Source: Stappia sp. BW2 (lineage in GTDB: Bacteria; Pseudomonadota; Alphaproteobacteria; Rhizobiales; Stappiaceae). From it: DNA of 64,000 nucleotides. Below are positions 1 to 8,816 of the stretch, piece by piece. How positions within the stretch are numbered: position 1 is the first letter of the stretch; each line of letters starts with the position of its first letter. A program made the translations under genes and the position numbers. The stretch covers positions 1,550,001 through 1,614,000 of the forward strand of contig NZ_VIRG01000070.1 in assembly GCF_008107695.1 (NCBI RefSeq), written 5' to 3'. The notes beneath the pieces are model-generated. The model was not told the DNA's origin, did no database searches, and saw only the letters and a list, made by a program, of their open reading frames with translations.

Positions 1-751
1 TGCCCCAAAGAACACCGATGCCCGACGGCCCATAGACCTTGTGACCGGTGAAGACGTAATAGTCGCAGTCTATATCCTGAACGTCGACGGGTAGATGGAC
101 CGCCGCCTGACTGCCGTCCACCAGGACCGGAATGCCACGTTCATGCGCGATACGACAGACTTCCTTGACCGGAACGACTGTACCAAGAACATTCGACATA
201 TGCGTGATCGCAACCAGCCTTGTCTTGTCCGTCAAGGCATCAGAAAAGGCATCAAGATCAAACGAGCCATCCTCCCGGACATAGACCCATTTAAGCTTCG
301 CGCCGTGACGCTCGCGATGGAAATGCCAGGGTACGATGTTGGAGTGGTGTTCCATGATCGACAGAACGATCTCGCCGCCATCAGCGAATAGGTCGCCACC
401 AAGGCCATAGGACACCAGATTGATTGCCTCCGTGGTGGACTTGGTGAAAACCACCTCGTCGACCGACTGTGCATTCAGGAAGCGGCGCACTTTCTCGCGC
501 GCAGCTTCATAGTTGTCCGTTGCGGTGTTGGACAGGAAATGCAGGCCACGATGAACATTGGCGTATTCCTCGGAATAAGCCTTGGTCACCGCATCGATCA
601 CCTGCCGGGGTTTCTGGGCGGAAGCACCGTTATCCAGATAGACCAGCGGCTTGCCGTAAACCTCCCGCGCCAGGATTGGAAAATCCTGGCGGATGGCATC
701 GACATCGTAACCGGCGCTGCCGGTTGTTTTTTCTGCGGTCGCGACCGTCAT
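1..751 (-). CDS. sufS: Cysteine desulfurase SufS, C-terminal part outside window
   Basis: A PLP enzyme that takes sulfur from cysteine and passes it to the SufBCD scaffold in the cytoplasm. The visible 250 residues match the N-terminal two thirds of class II desulfurases: the LDNGASAQKP segment near residue 40, NVHRGLH, an EHHSN motif, and TGHKVYGP near the window edge, which holds the PLP-binding lysine. The C-terminal active-site cysteine lies beyond base 1. The ATG at 751-749 follows an AAGGAG ribosome site. It is the last visible gene of the suf operon, 35 bases after sufD. Confidence 0.95.
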   Translation of the reverse strand, partial: MTVATAEKTTGSAGYDVDAIRQDFPILAREVYGKPLVYLDNGASAQKPRQVIDAVTKAYSEEYANVHRGLHFLSNTATDNYEAAREKVRRFLNAQSVDEVVFTKSTTEAINLVSYGLGGDLFADGGEIVLSIMEHHSNIVPWHFHRERHGAKLKWVYVREDGSFDLDAFSDALTDKTRLVAITHMSNVLGTVVPVKEVCRIAHERGIPVLVDGSQAAVHLPVDVQDIDCDYYVFTGHKVYGPSGIGVLWG

Positions 752-786
752 GCGGCGCTGCTCCTTATTCCCGTTCGCTTCAGATG

Positions 787-2106
787 TCAGTGGTCGGCTA
801 GCCAGTCACGCACGCGTGCTTCCAGGCCTTCCGTCACATCGTCTTCGCCGTATTCCTCAATCGCTTCGGAAAGGAATGCGAGTACCAGCAAGGTCTTCGC
901 CTCGTCTTCCGGAATGCCGCGAGCGCGCAGATAGAAGAGCAGATCCTCATCGATCTGTCCGCTGGTCGCACCATGGGCACACAATACGTCGTCCGCGAAG
1001 ATTTCCAGTTCCGGCTTGTTGGCCATTTCCGCGTCCTCGGAGAGGAGCAGAGCCTGGGTCATCATCTCGCCATCGGTCTTCTGGGCATGCTGGGCAACGT
1101 TGATCCGCCCCTGGTAAACACCCTTGGCCTCGCCGTCGAGCACGGTCTTGAAGAACTCGCGGCTGTTACAGTTCGGCACGACGTGATCGACAATCAATGT
1201 CTGGTCGGCAAGCGACTTGCCACCAGCCATGGTCACTCCGTAGATCTTCGCTTCGGAGTTTTCGCCCGTGAAGTTGATGAATTGCTGGTTGCGGGTAAAT
1301 TGCGGTCCAGCAATGAAGCCGAGCGATTTCAGTTCCGCCTCTGCGCCAAGCGTCGCGATTGTCGTGAACAGCTGCGCTGCGTCGGTCTTGCCGACGATCA
1401 GACGCGTGGCGGCGAGCGCTGCCTTGTCGGCGATATCGTAATCGAAGACCGTGTTCAGTTCCCCCTCGCCGGTATCTCCGGCAAAGGTTTCCAGAAGACG
1501 CAGCTTAGCCCCCTCGCCGAGTTCCACGCGGTTGCGGACTGCCTGAGCACCTTTGGCTGTCGCCACCTGAACCAGTTCGACCGGTTTGGATACTTCCACA
1601 CCGCTCTTGACCGTGATGACAACGCCCCCCTGGAGAAACGCAGTGTTCAAGGCGACCACGCCATCAGTGAGGCCCGACTTCGGCGAAGCAACCAACTGGG
1701 TGCCCGTTTCGCCGGCAAGCGCTTCAGCAACGCTTGTCAGCGTCACGCCTTCACTGGCAAGTGCTTCAACATCCGAAAGCCCGGCAAGAAAAGAGCCATT
1801 GGCGACGACGATACGGTAGCGGTCGATATCTCCGAAACCGTCCTGAGTCTCAATCAGGCTTGTAGCCTCAGCCTCATCAGCCGCGCCAGCAAGCGGGGCA
1901 GCTGATTTCATGTAGGCGCGAAGGTCGGAATACTTGTATTCCTCAACCCGGCGGTGCGGCAGACCACGGTCACGGATCTGGCCAAGCGCGGCGTCGCGCA
2001 GAGCCTTGACGGCAACCGAACCGGCCAAACCGTCTTTCGCGCGGTCGAAACGTTCCAGCAGGTCGCTTTCCGCCTGTGTGTGTTTGATGGGTGCGCTGGC
2101 GTTCAT
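787..2106 (-). CDS. sufD: Fe-S cluster assembly protein SufD
   Basis: Scaffold partner of SufB in the SufBC2D complex that builds Fe-S clusters. The 439-residue protein has the SufD/SufB beta-helix core in its C-terminal half, including the CNSREFFKTVL stretch, a YQGRI segment and the conserved ending with DDVLCAHGAT and GQID. The length is normal for alphaproteobacteria. The ATG follows a GAGGGAGC ribosome site. It starts 14 bases after sufC, so the two are co-transcribed. Identity is clear from family and context. Confidence 0.95.
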   Translation of the reverse strand: MNASAPIKHTQAESDLLERFDRAKDGLAGSVAVKALRDAALGQIRDRGLPHRRVEEYKYSDLRAYMKSAAPLAGAADEAEATSLIETQDGFGDIDRYRIVVANGSFLAGLSDVEALASEGVTLTSVAEALAGETGTQLVASPKSGLTDGVVALNTAFLQGGVVITVKSGVEVSKPVELVQVATAKGAQAVRNRVELGEGAKLRLLETFAGDTGEGELNTVFDYDIADKAALAATRLIVGKTDAAQLFTTIATLGAEAELKSLGFIAGPQFTRNQQFINFTGENSEAKIYGVTMAGGKSLADQTLIVDHVVPNCNSREFFKTVLDGEAKGVYQGRINVAQHAQKTDGEMMTQALLLSEDAEMANKPELEIFADDVLCAHGATSGQIDEDLLFYLRARGIPEDEAKTLLVLAFLSEAIEEYGEDDVTEGLEARVRDWLADH

Positions 2107-2120
2107 ATAGCTTTGCTCCC

Positions 2121-2876
2121 TCAGGCGGCCGTGTCGATGTAGTCGGCGTAACCGTTCTTTTCCAGCTCCAGCGCCAGGTCCTTGTCACCGGTCTTTACGA
2201 TGCGGCCCTTGGACAGAACGTGGACGACATCCGGAACGATGTGGTCGAGCAAACGCTGATAGTGGGTGATCACAACCATGGCACGATCCGGACCACGCAG
2301 CTTGTTCACGCCTTCCGAAACGATCTTGAGTGCGTCGATGTCGAGGCCAGAATCCGTCTCGTCGAGCACGCAAAGCTTCGGTTCCAGCAAGGACATCTGC
2401 AGAATTTCCGCGCGCTTCTTCTCACCACCGGAGAAACCGACGTTGAGCGGGCGCTTCAGCATGTCCATGGAGACGTTCAGGTGGCCTGCGGCCTCCTTCA
2501 CTCGTTTCATGAAGTCGGGGATCGACAGCGTATCTTCTCCACGCGCCTTGCGCTGTGCATTCATCGCCGTCTTGAGGAATTCCATGGTGGCAACCCCTGG
2601 AATCTCGATCGGGTACTGGAACGCCAGGAACAGGCCCGCAGCAGCGCGCTCATCCGGCTCCATTTCCAGAAGGTTCTCTCCGTTGAACAGGATCTCGCCT
2701 TCGGTAACCTCGTAGTCGTCCTTGCCAGCCAGGATGTAGGACAGCGTCGACTTGCCAGAGCCGTTCGGTCCCATGATGGCATGTACTTCGCCCGCATTGA
2801 TGGTCAGATCGATTCCGCGCAGGATCTCTGTTTCGTCTTCCGCAATGCGGGCGTGCAGGTTTTTGATCTCAAGCAT
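2121..2876 (-). CDS. sufC: Fe-S assembly ATPase SufC
   Basis: ABC-type ATPase that drives conformational changes of SufB and SufD; it is soluble and not a transporter. The 251 residues carry Walker A (GPNGSGKST, about 36-44), the SufC signature FSGGEKKR (about 148), Walker B ending LDETDSGLD, and the switch histidine in VITHY. The ATG has AGGAAC upstream. It lies between sufB (66 bases upstream) and sufD (14 bases downstream). Confidence 0.97.
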   Translation of the reverse strand: MLEIKNLHARIAEDETEILRGIDLTINAGEVHAIMGPNGSGKSTLSYILAGKDDYEVTEGEILFNGENLLEMEPDERAAAGLFLAFQYPIEIPGVATMEFLKTAMNAQRKARGEDTLSIPDFMKRVKEAAGHLNVSMDMLKRPLNVGFSGGEKKRAEILQMSLLEPKLCVLDETDSGLDIDALKIVSEGVNKLRGPDRAMVVITHYQRLLDHIVPDVVHVLSKGRIVKTGDKDLALELEKNGYADYIDTAA

Positions 2877-2942
2877 TGAGATTGTTCCTCGTAATTCGGA
2901 GGGCGTTCAGAGCCCCAATCAATTCGTAAGTTTGCAGGGCCG

Positions 2943-4415
2943 TTAGCCCACGGATCCTTCCAGACTGATCGAGATCAGCTTTTGTGCCTCGACGGCGAAT
3001 TCCATCGGCAGCTGCTGGATGACATCCTTGACGAAACCGTTGACGATCAGCGCCACGGCTTCTTCTTCGGAAAGGCCGCGCTGCAGGCAATAGAACATCT
3101 GGTCGTCCGAAATCTTTGAGGTGGTCGCCTCGTGTTCGAACTGGGCCGAGGCGTTCTTGCTCTCGATGTAAGGCACGGTATGCGCGCCGCAGTCCTGGCC
3201 GATCAGCAGCGAGTCACACTGGGTGAAGTTTCGTGCATGCGACGCTTTCCGATGAGCGGAAACCAGACCACGATAGGTGTTCTGTGACTTGCCTGCAGAA
3301 ATGCCCTTGGAAATGATCCGGCTGGACGAGTTCTTGCCCAGATGGATCATCTTGGTACCGCTGTCGACCTGCTGGTATCCGTTGGAAACGGCGATCGAAT
3401 AGAATTCACCACGGGAATTCTCGCCGCGCAGGATGCACGACGGGTATTTCCAGGTGATCGCCGAGCCAGTTTCGACCTGGGTCCAGGAGATCTTGGAATT
3501 CTTGCCACGGCAGTCGCCACGCTTGGTGACGAAGTTGTAGATGCCGCCCTTGCCGTCCTTGTCGCCGGGGAACCAGTTCTGGACGGTGGAGTATTTGATC
3601 TCCGCATCATCCAGGGCCACCAGTTCAACGACAGCCGCATGAAGCTGGTTCTCGTCACGCTGAGGTGCCGTACATCCTTCCAGATAGGAGACGTAGGCGC
3701 CCTTCTCTGCAATGATCAGCGTTCGCTCGAACTGACCGGTGTTTTGTTCGTTGATGCGGAAATAGGTCGACAGCTCCATCGGGCAGCGAACACCCTCAGG
3801 AATATAGACAAACGACCCGTCCGAGAAGACAGCCGAGTTCAACGTCGCGTAGTAGTTGTCGGTGACCGGAACGACGGAACCGAGATACTTCTTTACCAGG
3901 TCCGGATATTCGCGAAGCGCTTCGGAAATGGAACAGAAGATGACACCGGCCTTCTTCAGCTCTTCCTTGAACGTGGTGACAACGGAAACGGAATCGAACA
4001 CAGCGTCGACGGCGACCCTGTTCTTCGGCTCGACACCTGCCAGGATTTCCTGTTCTTGCAGCGGAATACCAAGTTTTTCGTAGGTCGCCAGCAGTTCCGG
4101 ATCAACTTCGTCCAGGCTTTTCGGGCCCTCGACGGATTTCGGCGATGCCCAGTAGTAGAGATCGTCAAGATCGATTTTCGGGTAGGAAACACGCGCCCAG
4201 GTCGGTTCTTCCATCTGCTGGAAACGGCGAAGCGCGTCCAGGCGCCATTCCGTCATCCATTCCGGCTCGTTCTTCTTTGCCGACAGAAAGCGGACGGTTT
4301 CTTCGGACAGGCCTTTGGCGCCTCTATCCGACTCGATATCGGTCACGAAGCCGTATTTATACTGGTCGACATCGATGGCTTTCACCTTATCGATGGTTTC
4401 CTGTACAGCTGGCAT
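2943..4415 (-). CDS. sufB: Fe-S cluster assembly scaffold SufB
   Basis: Main scaffold on which the Suf system assembles Fe-S clusters, in complex with SufC and SufD. The frame stays open 144 bases further upstream, but the start at 4415 is preferred: MPAVQETIDKV is the usual beginning of the family and a GGAGG site sits just before it, giving 490 residues, the normal length. Hallmarks are EGVRCPMELSTYFRIN, the EGCTAP segment and the C-terminal FEHEATTSKI with the QRGLSEEEA motif. Second gene of the operon. Confidence 0.96.
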   Translation of the reverse strand: MPAVQETIDKVKAIDVDQYKYGFVTDIESDRGAKGLSEETVRFLSAKKNEPEWMTEWRLDALRRFQQMEEPTWARVSYPKIDLDDLYYWASPKSVEGPKSLDEVDPELLATYEKLGIPLQEQEILAGVEPKNRVAVDAVFDSVSVVTTFKEELKKAGVIFCSISEALREYPDLVKKYLGSVVPVTDNYYATLNSAVFSDGSFVYIPEGVRCPMELSTYFRINEQNTGQFERTLIIAEKGAYVSYLEGCTAPQRDENQLHAAVVELVALDDAEIKYSTVQNWFPGDKDGKGGIYNFVTKRGDCRGKNSKISWTQVETGSAITWKYPSCILRGENSRGEFYSIAVSNGYQQVDSGTKMIHLGKNSSSRIISKGISAGKSQNTYRGLVSAHRKASHARNFTQCDSLLIGQDCGAHTVPYIESKNASAQFEHEATTSKISDDQMFYCLQRGLSEEEAVALIVNGFVKDVIQQLPMEFAVEAQKLISISLEGSVG

Positions 4416-4518
4416 ATCTTGCCTCCATTCAACAGGCCCCGTGCCTGCTTCGGTTATTCCCTGCAGGGACCTTGTCACCTGCGCCATGTCTGGCAGCAAA
4501 GCTGCCGAATTCCTGTCA

Positions 4519-5688
4519 TCAAGCTGCCTGGTGACGAGCTTGCGGGTTGAGCCTGCCAACGATTTTTGGCCACAGCTCGAGAAACCTGTCTATGTCGGAG
4601 CCGCTGGTATTCCACCCCATGCTGACGCGCAAGGCGCAACGTGCAAGATCTTCCGAAACGCCCATGGCGGTCAGCACATGGGACACGGACACCTTGCCGG
4701 AGGAGCAGGCAGAACCGGATGAAACCGAAATATGGTCGAGATCAAAAGCGATCAGCGCGGTTTCTGCCGGAATGCCCGGAACGGCAAAACAACAGGTGTT
4801 GGACAGTCTTTCCGCCTTGTCGCCGAAAATCACTGTCGAAGGACAAATCGCGCACAGCCCGGCTTCGAGCTTCGCCTTCATCTCTCTCAAATGGCGCATG
4901 TCGGCGGCTTCTTCAAGGGCGGCTTTGCTGGCAATGCCGAAGCCGGCAATTGCGGAAACATTTTCCGTTCCGCCGCGGCGCCAGTTCTCCTGTCCGCCGC
5001 CAACCATCAACGGCGCTGGAACGCGGGCCGTGGAACGCACCACAACAGCACCGATGCCCTGTGGACCGCCGAACTTGTGAGCCGACAACGTCAGCACATC
5101 CGCCTGCCAGCTGTCAGGATCGATCGGCATCCGGCCGGCAGCCTGAACCGCGTCCACATGAAAAAAGTGACCGTATTTTTCGGCAATGGCACCGATTTCA
5201 GCCAACGGCTGAATGACACCGGTTTCATTGTTGGCGGCCATTACGGAAATGAGACTTGGTTCGACGTCTTTGAGAGCCTGCTCCAGAGCGTCAAGTACAA
5301 CGCGGCCGTTTCCGTCGACAGGTATGACCACCTGATCGGAAACGGGGAACCGCCCGCCGGTCATTACGGAAGGATGTTCAACGGCACTTCTGAAGAGTTT
5401 GTCGAGATAGACCGGAGCGCCCTGATCCTGCCAGCCCTGTGACAGGGCCGTCATGTTTGCTTCGGTGCCGCCGGAGACGAATGTCACGGCGCGGGTTTTC
5501 GCGTTGCAAAGCCGTGCGACCTGGTCGCGCGCTGTCTCAATACGACCACGCGCCTTCCGGCCATGTGCGTGGACAGAGGACGCGTTACCAGCATCATTCA
5601 GTGCTTCGATCATGGCCTCACGAACGGCATCGCGCAGGGGTGCGCCCGCGTTGTGGTCCAGATAGATCGGAGCAGGCTGATGCTGCAT
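4519..5688 (-). CDS. Cysteine desulfurase, NifS/IscS class
   Basis: PLP-dependent desulfurase of 389 residues, of a different class from SufS at the other end of the operon. The N-terminus is YLDHNAGAPL, the PLP lysine is in LSAHKFGGPQG (about 205), a GGGQE-RRGGTEN motif follows, and the catalytic cysteine lies in SSGSACSSGK (about 325). It is the first gene of the suf operon, a common arrangement in this class of bacteria. Whether it feeds SufB, tRNA thiolation or both cannot be told from sequence. Confidence 0.9.
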   Translation of the reverse strand: MQHQPAPIYLDHNAGAPLRDAVREAMIEALNDAGNASSVHAHGRKARGRIETARDQVARLCNAKTRAVTFVSGGTEANMTALSQGWQDQGAPVYLDKLFRSAVEHPSVMTGGRFPVSDQVVIPVDGNGRVVLDALEQALKDVEPSLISVMAANNETGVIQPLAEIGAIAEKYGHFFHVDAVQAAGRMPIDPDSWQADVLTLSAHKFGGPQGIGAVVVRSTARVPAPLMVGGGQENWRRGGTENVSAIAGFGIASKAALEEAADMRHLREMKAKLEAGLCAICPSTVIFGDKAERLSNTCCFAVPGIPAETALIAFDLDHISVSSGSACSSGKVSVSHVLTAMGVSEDLARCALRVSMGWNTSGSDIDRFLELWPKIVGRLNPQARHQAA

Positions 5689-5849
5689 AGCGCCTCTTAT
5701 CGTTTGATCTCAAGCCTTGCAAAAATCGAAAACTTGCTTTGTTGTCAGGTAGATGTGCGAAAAACCTTGAATTTTTCCGCCATCATGACGATAACTGCCC
5801 CCAACCGGTCGAACCGAGCATCGTCTGCCTGCTGAGGTAAGGTGCGAAC

Positions 5850-5866
5850 TTTCGAATAATTCTAAA
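5850..5866 (-). promoter_or_regulatory. Irr-box (iron control element)-like operator
   Basis: On the minus strand the bases read TTTAGAA-TTA-TTCGAAA. The published Irr box (ICE) of rhizobia and relatives is TTTAGAA-N3-TTCTAAA, so there is one mismatch in 14 defined positions. It lies 162 bases before the desulfurase ATG and 124 before the alpha/beta hydrolase ATG, so it could act on either. A palindromic TTTCTAGAA sits 5-15 bases away. No other clear signal was seen in the 301-base gap 5689-5989, and no IscR-type gene is nearby. Confidence 0.6.
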
Positions 5867-5989
5867 CAGGGTTCTAGAAACTCGGAGACAAAGAGTCAAG
5901 TTTAGACTTACGGGAAACCACGTATCGTGAGCCCAGAATTCCCGCGCGACCTTCACTCGCGCGACAAAATGACAAGGACATAGCGTTTC

Positions 5990-6658
5990 ATGCCTGAGGT
6001 GATCTTCAACGGTCCCGCCGGCCGGCTTGAGGGCCGGTTCCATCCCGCGAGAAAACGCAACGCGCCGATCGCCCTGGTTCTGCATCTGCACCCACAATTC
6101 GGTGGCACGATGAACAACCAGATCGTCTACCAGATGTACTACATGTTCGCCCGGCGCGGATTTGCGGTGTTGCGTTTCAACTTCCGTGGCGTGGGCCGAT
6201 CCCAGGGTACGTTTGACCACGGCCAGGGTGAGCTTTCCGATGCGGCTGCCGCTCTCGACTGGGTGCAAACCGTTCATACGGACGCTCGCGCCTGCTGGAT
6301 TGCCGGGTTCTCGTTTGGTGCCTGGATCGGCATGCAGCTTCTTATGCGCCGTCCAGAAGTGGAAGGGTTCATTTCGGTTGCTCCGCCGGCGAACCTGCAC
6401 GACTTCTCCTTCCTCGCCCCCTGCCCGTCCTCCGGCCTGATCATCCATGGAGACAACGACAAGGTTGTTCCGCAAAAGGATGTGCAGACGTTGGTCGACA
6501 AGCTGAAGACCCAGAAAGGCATCGTAATCGATCACGAGACCATTCCGGGCGCCAACCATTTCTTCGAGAACGATATGGATGATCTGATGCAGCGTTGCGG
6601 CACCTATGTCGATGGCCGGCTGGGGCTTTCGCCATCCGATTACGTCGACATCGACTGA
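5990..6658 (+). CDS. Alpha/beta hydrolase (COG2945-type)
   Basis: Small cytoplasmic alpha/beta hydrolase of 222 residues. It has the HPQFGGTMNN loop near the N-terminus, the nucleophile elbow GFSFGA (Ser near 103), an acid in the HGDNDKVV segment and the final catalytic His in GANHFF. The substrate is unknown. It is divergent from the suf operon, with the Irr-like box between them, so iron control is possible. A clear terminator follows at 6669. Confidence 0.85.
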   Translation: MPEVIFNGPAGRLEGRFHPARKRNAPIALVLHLHPQFGGTMNNQIVYQMYYMFARRGFAVLRFNFRGVGRSQGTFDHGQGELSDAAAALDWVQTVHTDARACWIAGFSFGAWIGMQLLMRRPEVEGFISVAPPANLHDFSFLAPCPSSGLIIHGDNDKVVPQKDVQTLVDKLKTQKGIVIDHETIPGANHFFENDMDDLMQRCGTYVDGRLGLSPSDYVDID

Positions 6659-6668
6659 CACGACATCG

Positions 6669-6697
6669 AAGCCCGCCACCCGGCGGGCTTTTTGTTT
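6669..6697 (+). terminator. Intrinsic terminator after alpha/beta hydrolase
   Basis: A 9-bp stem (AAGCCCGCC paired with GGCGGGCTT) is followed by TTTGTTT, 10 bases after the hydrolase stop codon. Confidence 0.85.
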
Positions 6698-6718
6698 CCT
6701 GGAACGCCCGTGGTTCTC

Positions 6719-7195
6719 ATGCCCGTTTCAACAGGCACTCCCGTTATCCGATCGGCTACCAAAGAAGATTTTCAAGGTCTGTGTGCACTCTACGCGCAGC
6801 TTATTTCGGATGACATTGACGCCGCTGAAAAGTTGCAGCACGAAACTTTTGACCAAATTCTGGCTCAACCTGGCGTCAATTTGCTTGTCGCAGACCTGAA
6901 CGGCGAACTGGTTGCGACATGCATGCTGGTCATAGTTCCGAACATCACACGTGGCTGTGCGCCCTTCGCTCTTATTGAAAATGTCGTCACACACGCTGAC
7001 TGGCGCGGCAAGGGAATCGGAAGAGCGCTGCTTGAAAGCGCCACTGACACGGCCTTTGCGTCTGGTTCTTTCAAGGTGATGCTGCTGTCTGGTGCGGCCA
7101 ACAAGGATGCGCATCGATTTTACAAAGACCTTGGTTTTGCCACCACAAAGACGGGGTTTGAAATGCGCGCACCCGGATACCCCGCACGGACATAG
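6719..7195 (+). CDS. GNAT family N-acetyltransferase
   Basis: Single-domain GNAT acetyltransferase of 158 residues. The acetyl-CoA loop motif is WRGKGIGRAL (about 102), and the C-terminal AHRFYKDLGF motif is typical of the fold. The acceptor substrate is unknown. A TTG at 6692 would extend the frame, but it lies inside the T-tract of the preceding terminator, so the ATG at 6719 is taken; the ribosome site is weak. Confidence 0.8.
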   Translation: MPVSTGTPVIRSATKEDFQGLCALYAQLISDDIDAAEKLQHETFDQILAQPGVNLLVADLNGELVATCMLVIVPNITRGCAPFALIENVVTHADWRGKGIGRALLESATDTAFASGSFKVMLLSGAANKDAHRFYKDLGFATTKTGFEMRAPGYPART

Positions 7196-7292
7196 ACGCA
7201 AGCACTTTGCTTCAATCACGCTCCCCGGTCTGGACAGACCCGCATTTGCCTGCCTTCATTTCAAAAGGCAAAAACGGGAGGCGTAAAACATC

Positions 7293-8084
7293 ATGGCCGG
7301 ATACTTCGGAACAAAGCAGCAGGTTCAACTGCAGCAACGCGCTGAAGAGCTGTATGGCTGGACCATGGAAACTCCTGGTGCCTGCTGTAACGTCCGCATG
7401 CTCGGGACAGACGCCCCTGAGGTTTTGGGTTTCGACACTATCTTCAACTCACTCGAAAAAGACGGTGTCTTCGGATTTCGCCTGCTTGACACAAACGGAC
7501 ACGCAGATCTGGAGAACACACTGGCTGAAAAGGGCTACCGGCTGGACACCTGGGATGTATTTGTCGGCGACGCTGAGGCAATCAAAGCTGCAACGACGCC
7601 AATCCTTTCAAGGGACCTTCCGGACGGACTTCATACATTTTCTGGACTGGACGGAGCCGAGGGGCCGCTGACGGGTTCGTTTCAGGAATTCGTTGCCGCG
7701 GCTGGCATTGCGCCTTTATCCGGTTCATTTCTGAATGGAGACCACGGCTCCGTTGTTTCCGTCGGAGTGTTGGATGCAACGGGCGGTTTCGCGGCCTGCG
7801 CGCACGGTTATCTGCCACACAATCGGCACAGCCCATTTTGCCGCTATGCGTGGGGCGGTCTCGTAGCGGTTGCCCCCGCTCATCGTGGTAAGGGCCTGGG
7901 CACCTATGTCAACGCACTGATGGCGGACGCATGCCTGACCGGGCTTGCGGCAAGCCATCTATATGAGCTGGTGTCGGCGACGAATATGACGTCACGCCGC
8001 ATGGTGGAAGGTTGTGGGCTATCCCTGTCACGACAGCTTTATTCCGGGCTGGCCACGAGCGGAGCGGAACGCTTCACCCGTTAG
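7293..8084 (+). CDS. GNAT acetyltransferase, two-part protein
   Basis: A 263-residue protein whose C-terminal half is a GNAT domain with AVAPAHRGKGLGTYV (about 195) and a late ATNMTSRRMVEGCG segment. The N-terminal half is not a recognisable domain but could be a degenerate second GNAT fold (inference). A GGGAGG site precedes the ATG. It follows the other GNAT gene after 97 bases on the same strand, and the two may be co-transcribed. Substrate unknown. Confidence 0.75.
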   Translation: MAGYFGTKQQVQLQQRAEELYGWTMETPGACCNVRMLGTDAPEVLGFDTIFNSLEKDGVFGFRLLDTNGHADLENTLAEKGYRLDTWDVFVGDAEAIKAATTPILSRDLPDGLHTFSGLDGAEGPLTGSFQEFVAAAGIAPLSGSFLNGDHGSVVSVGVLDATGGFAACAHGYLPHNRHSPFCRYAWGGLVAVAPAHRGKGLGTYVNALMADACLTGLAASHLYELVSATNMTSRRMVEGCGLSLSRQLYSGLATSGAERFTR

Positions 8085-8156
8085 TGCTCCGAAACCAGCC
8101 TCCCCAGCGGCTTATCCCAGCCTCGACACACAAGACCCGCTCTTTTGAGGTTGGTA

Positions 8157-8684
8157 TTACCCTTCAAAAGGTTTTGCACGCGGCACAATTGGGCCGTGAT
8201 CCTGACCATCTTCAGGACCTGCCAGCGGGTCATCGCCTTCTGCAGCGGTGCCTGTTATCGGCGGTCCGGCATAGTCGTCAGGCGGCGGAACGGTGGAGGC
8301 GGCCTTACAATCAGTCAGCCAGATGTCGTAGACGGGATGTTCGACAGCATGGAGGCCGGGACTGGCCGCAAACATCCAGCCGGAAAAAATCCGCCGCACT
8401 TCGTTGTTGAGCGTGATTTCATCGACCTGAACAAATCCTGTCGTCAGAGGCGACTCTGTCTGAGGACGTGTGTAACAGACCCTTGGCGTGACTTGCAGCG
8501 CCCCGAACTGAACTGTCTCGCCGATGTAGACATCGAAGGAGATGATACGTCCAGTGATCTTGTCGAGCCCCGAGAAGACAGCGACCGGATTCTCGATCTT
8601 TTCCGCGTGCGCCGAAGCCAGGGGCATTACCGCCGCCATCGCCGCTATTCCAAGGCCTGCGCGCAGGCGCCTAACCGCTCTCAT
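8157..8684 (-). CDS. DUF2155 domain protein, exported
   Basis: About 175 residues with a signal peptide (MRAVRRLRAG start, hydrophobic core, cleavage after ASAHA), so probably periplasmic. The mature part has the DUF2155 pattern: ENPVAVFSGLDKITG near the start, CYTRP, and FSGWMFAASPGLHAVEHPVYDIWLTDC. Two cysteines could form a disulfide. Upstream ATGs at 8705 and 8738 are possible, but 8684 gives the best signal peptide. The family is conserved in alphaproteobacteria without an agreed function. It is 132 bases downstream of valS. Confidence 0.85.
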   Translation of the reverse strand: MRAVRRLRAGLGIAAMAAVMPLASAHAEKIENPVAVFSGLDKITGRIISFDVYIGETVQFGALQVTPRVCYTRPQTESPLTTGFVQVDEITLNNEVRRIFSGWMFAASPGLHAVEHPVYDIWLTDCKAASTVPPPDDYAGPPITGTAAEGDDPLAGPEDGQDHGPIVPRAKPFEG

Positions 8685-8816
8685 GATGTCAAACTGGTCC
8701 GCCATCAGCTTCAATTCGATTCCTCGGATGCCAAGCATACGTATGTTCTTTTATGCGGCGCTAGCACCGAATTGCGGCCCGGAAAAGACAAAGCTTGTTC
8801 CGAGCCTCGAAATGAT

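Noticed and set aside
3342..4550. Plus-strand frame of 402 codons opposite sufB
   Set aside because: Antisense shadow of a strongly conserved gene with no recognisable protein pattern.
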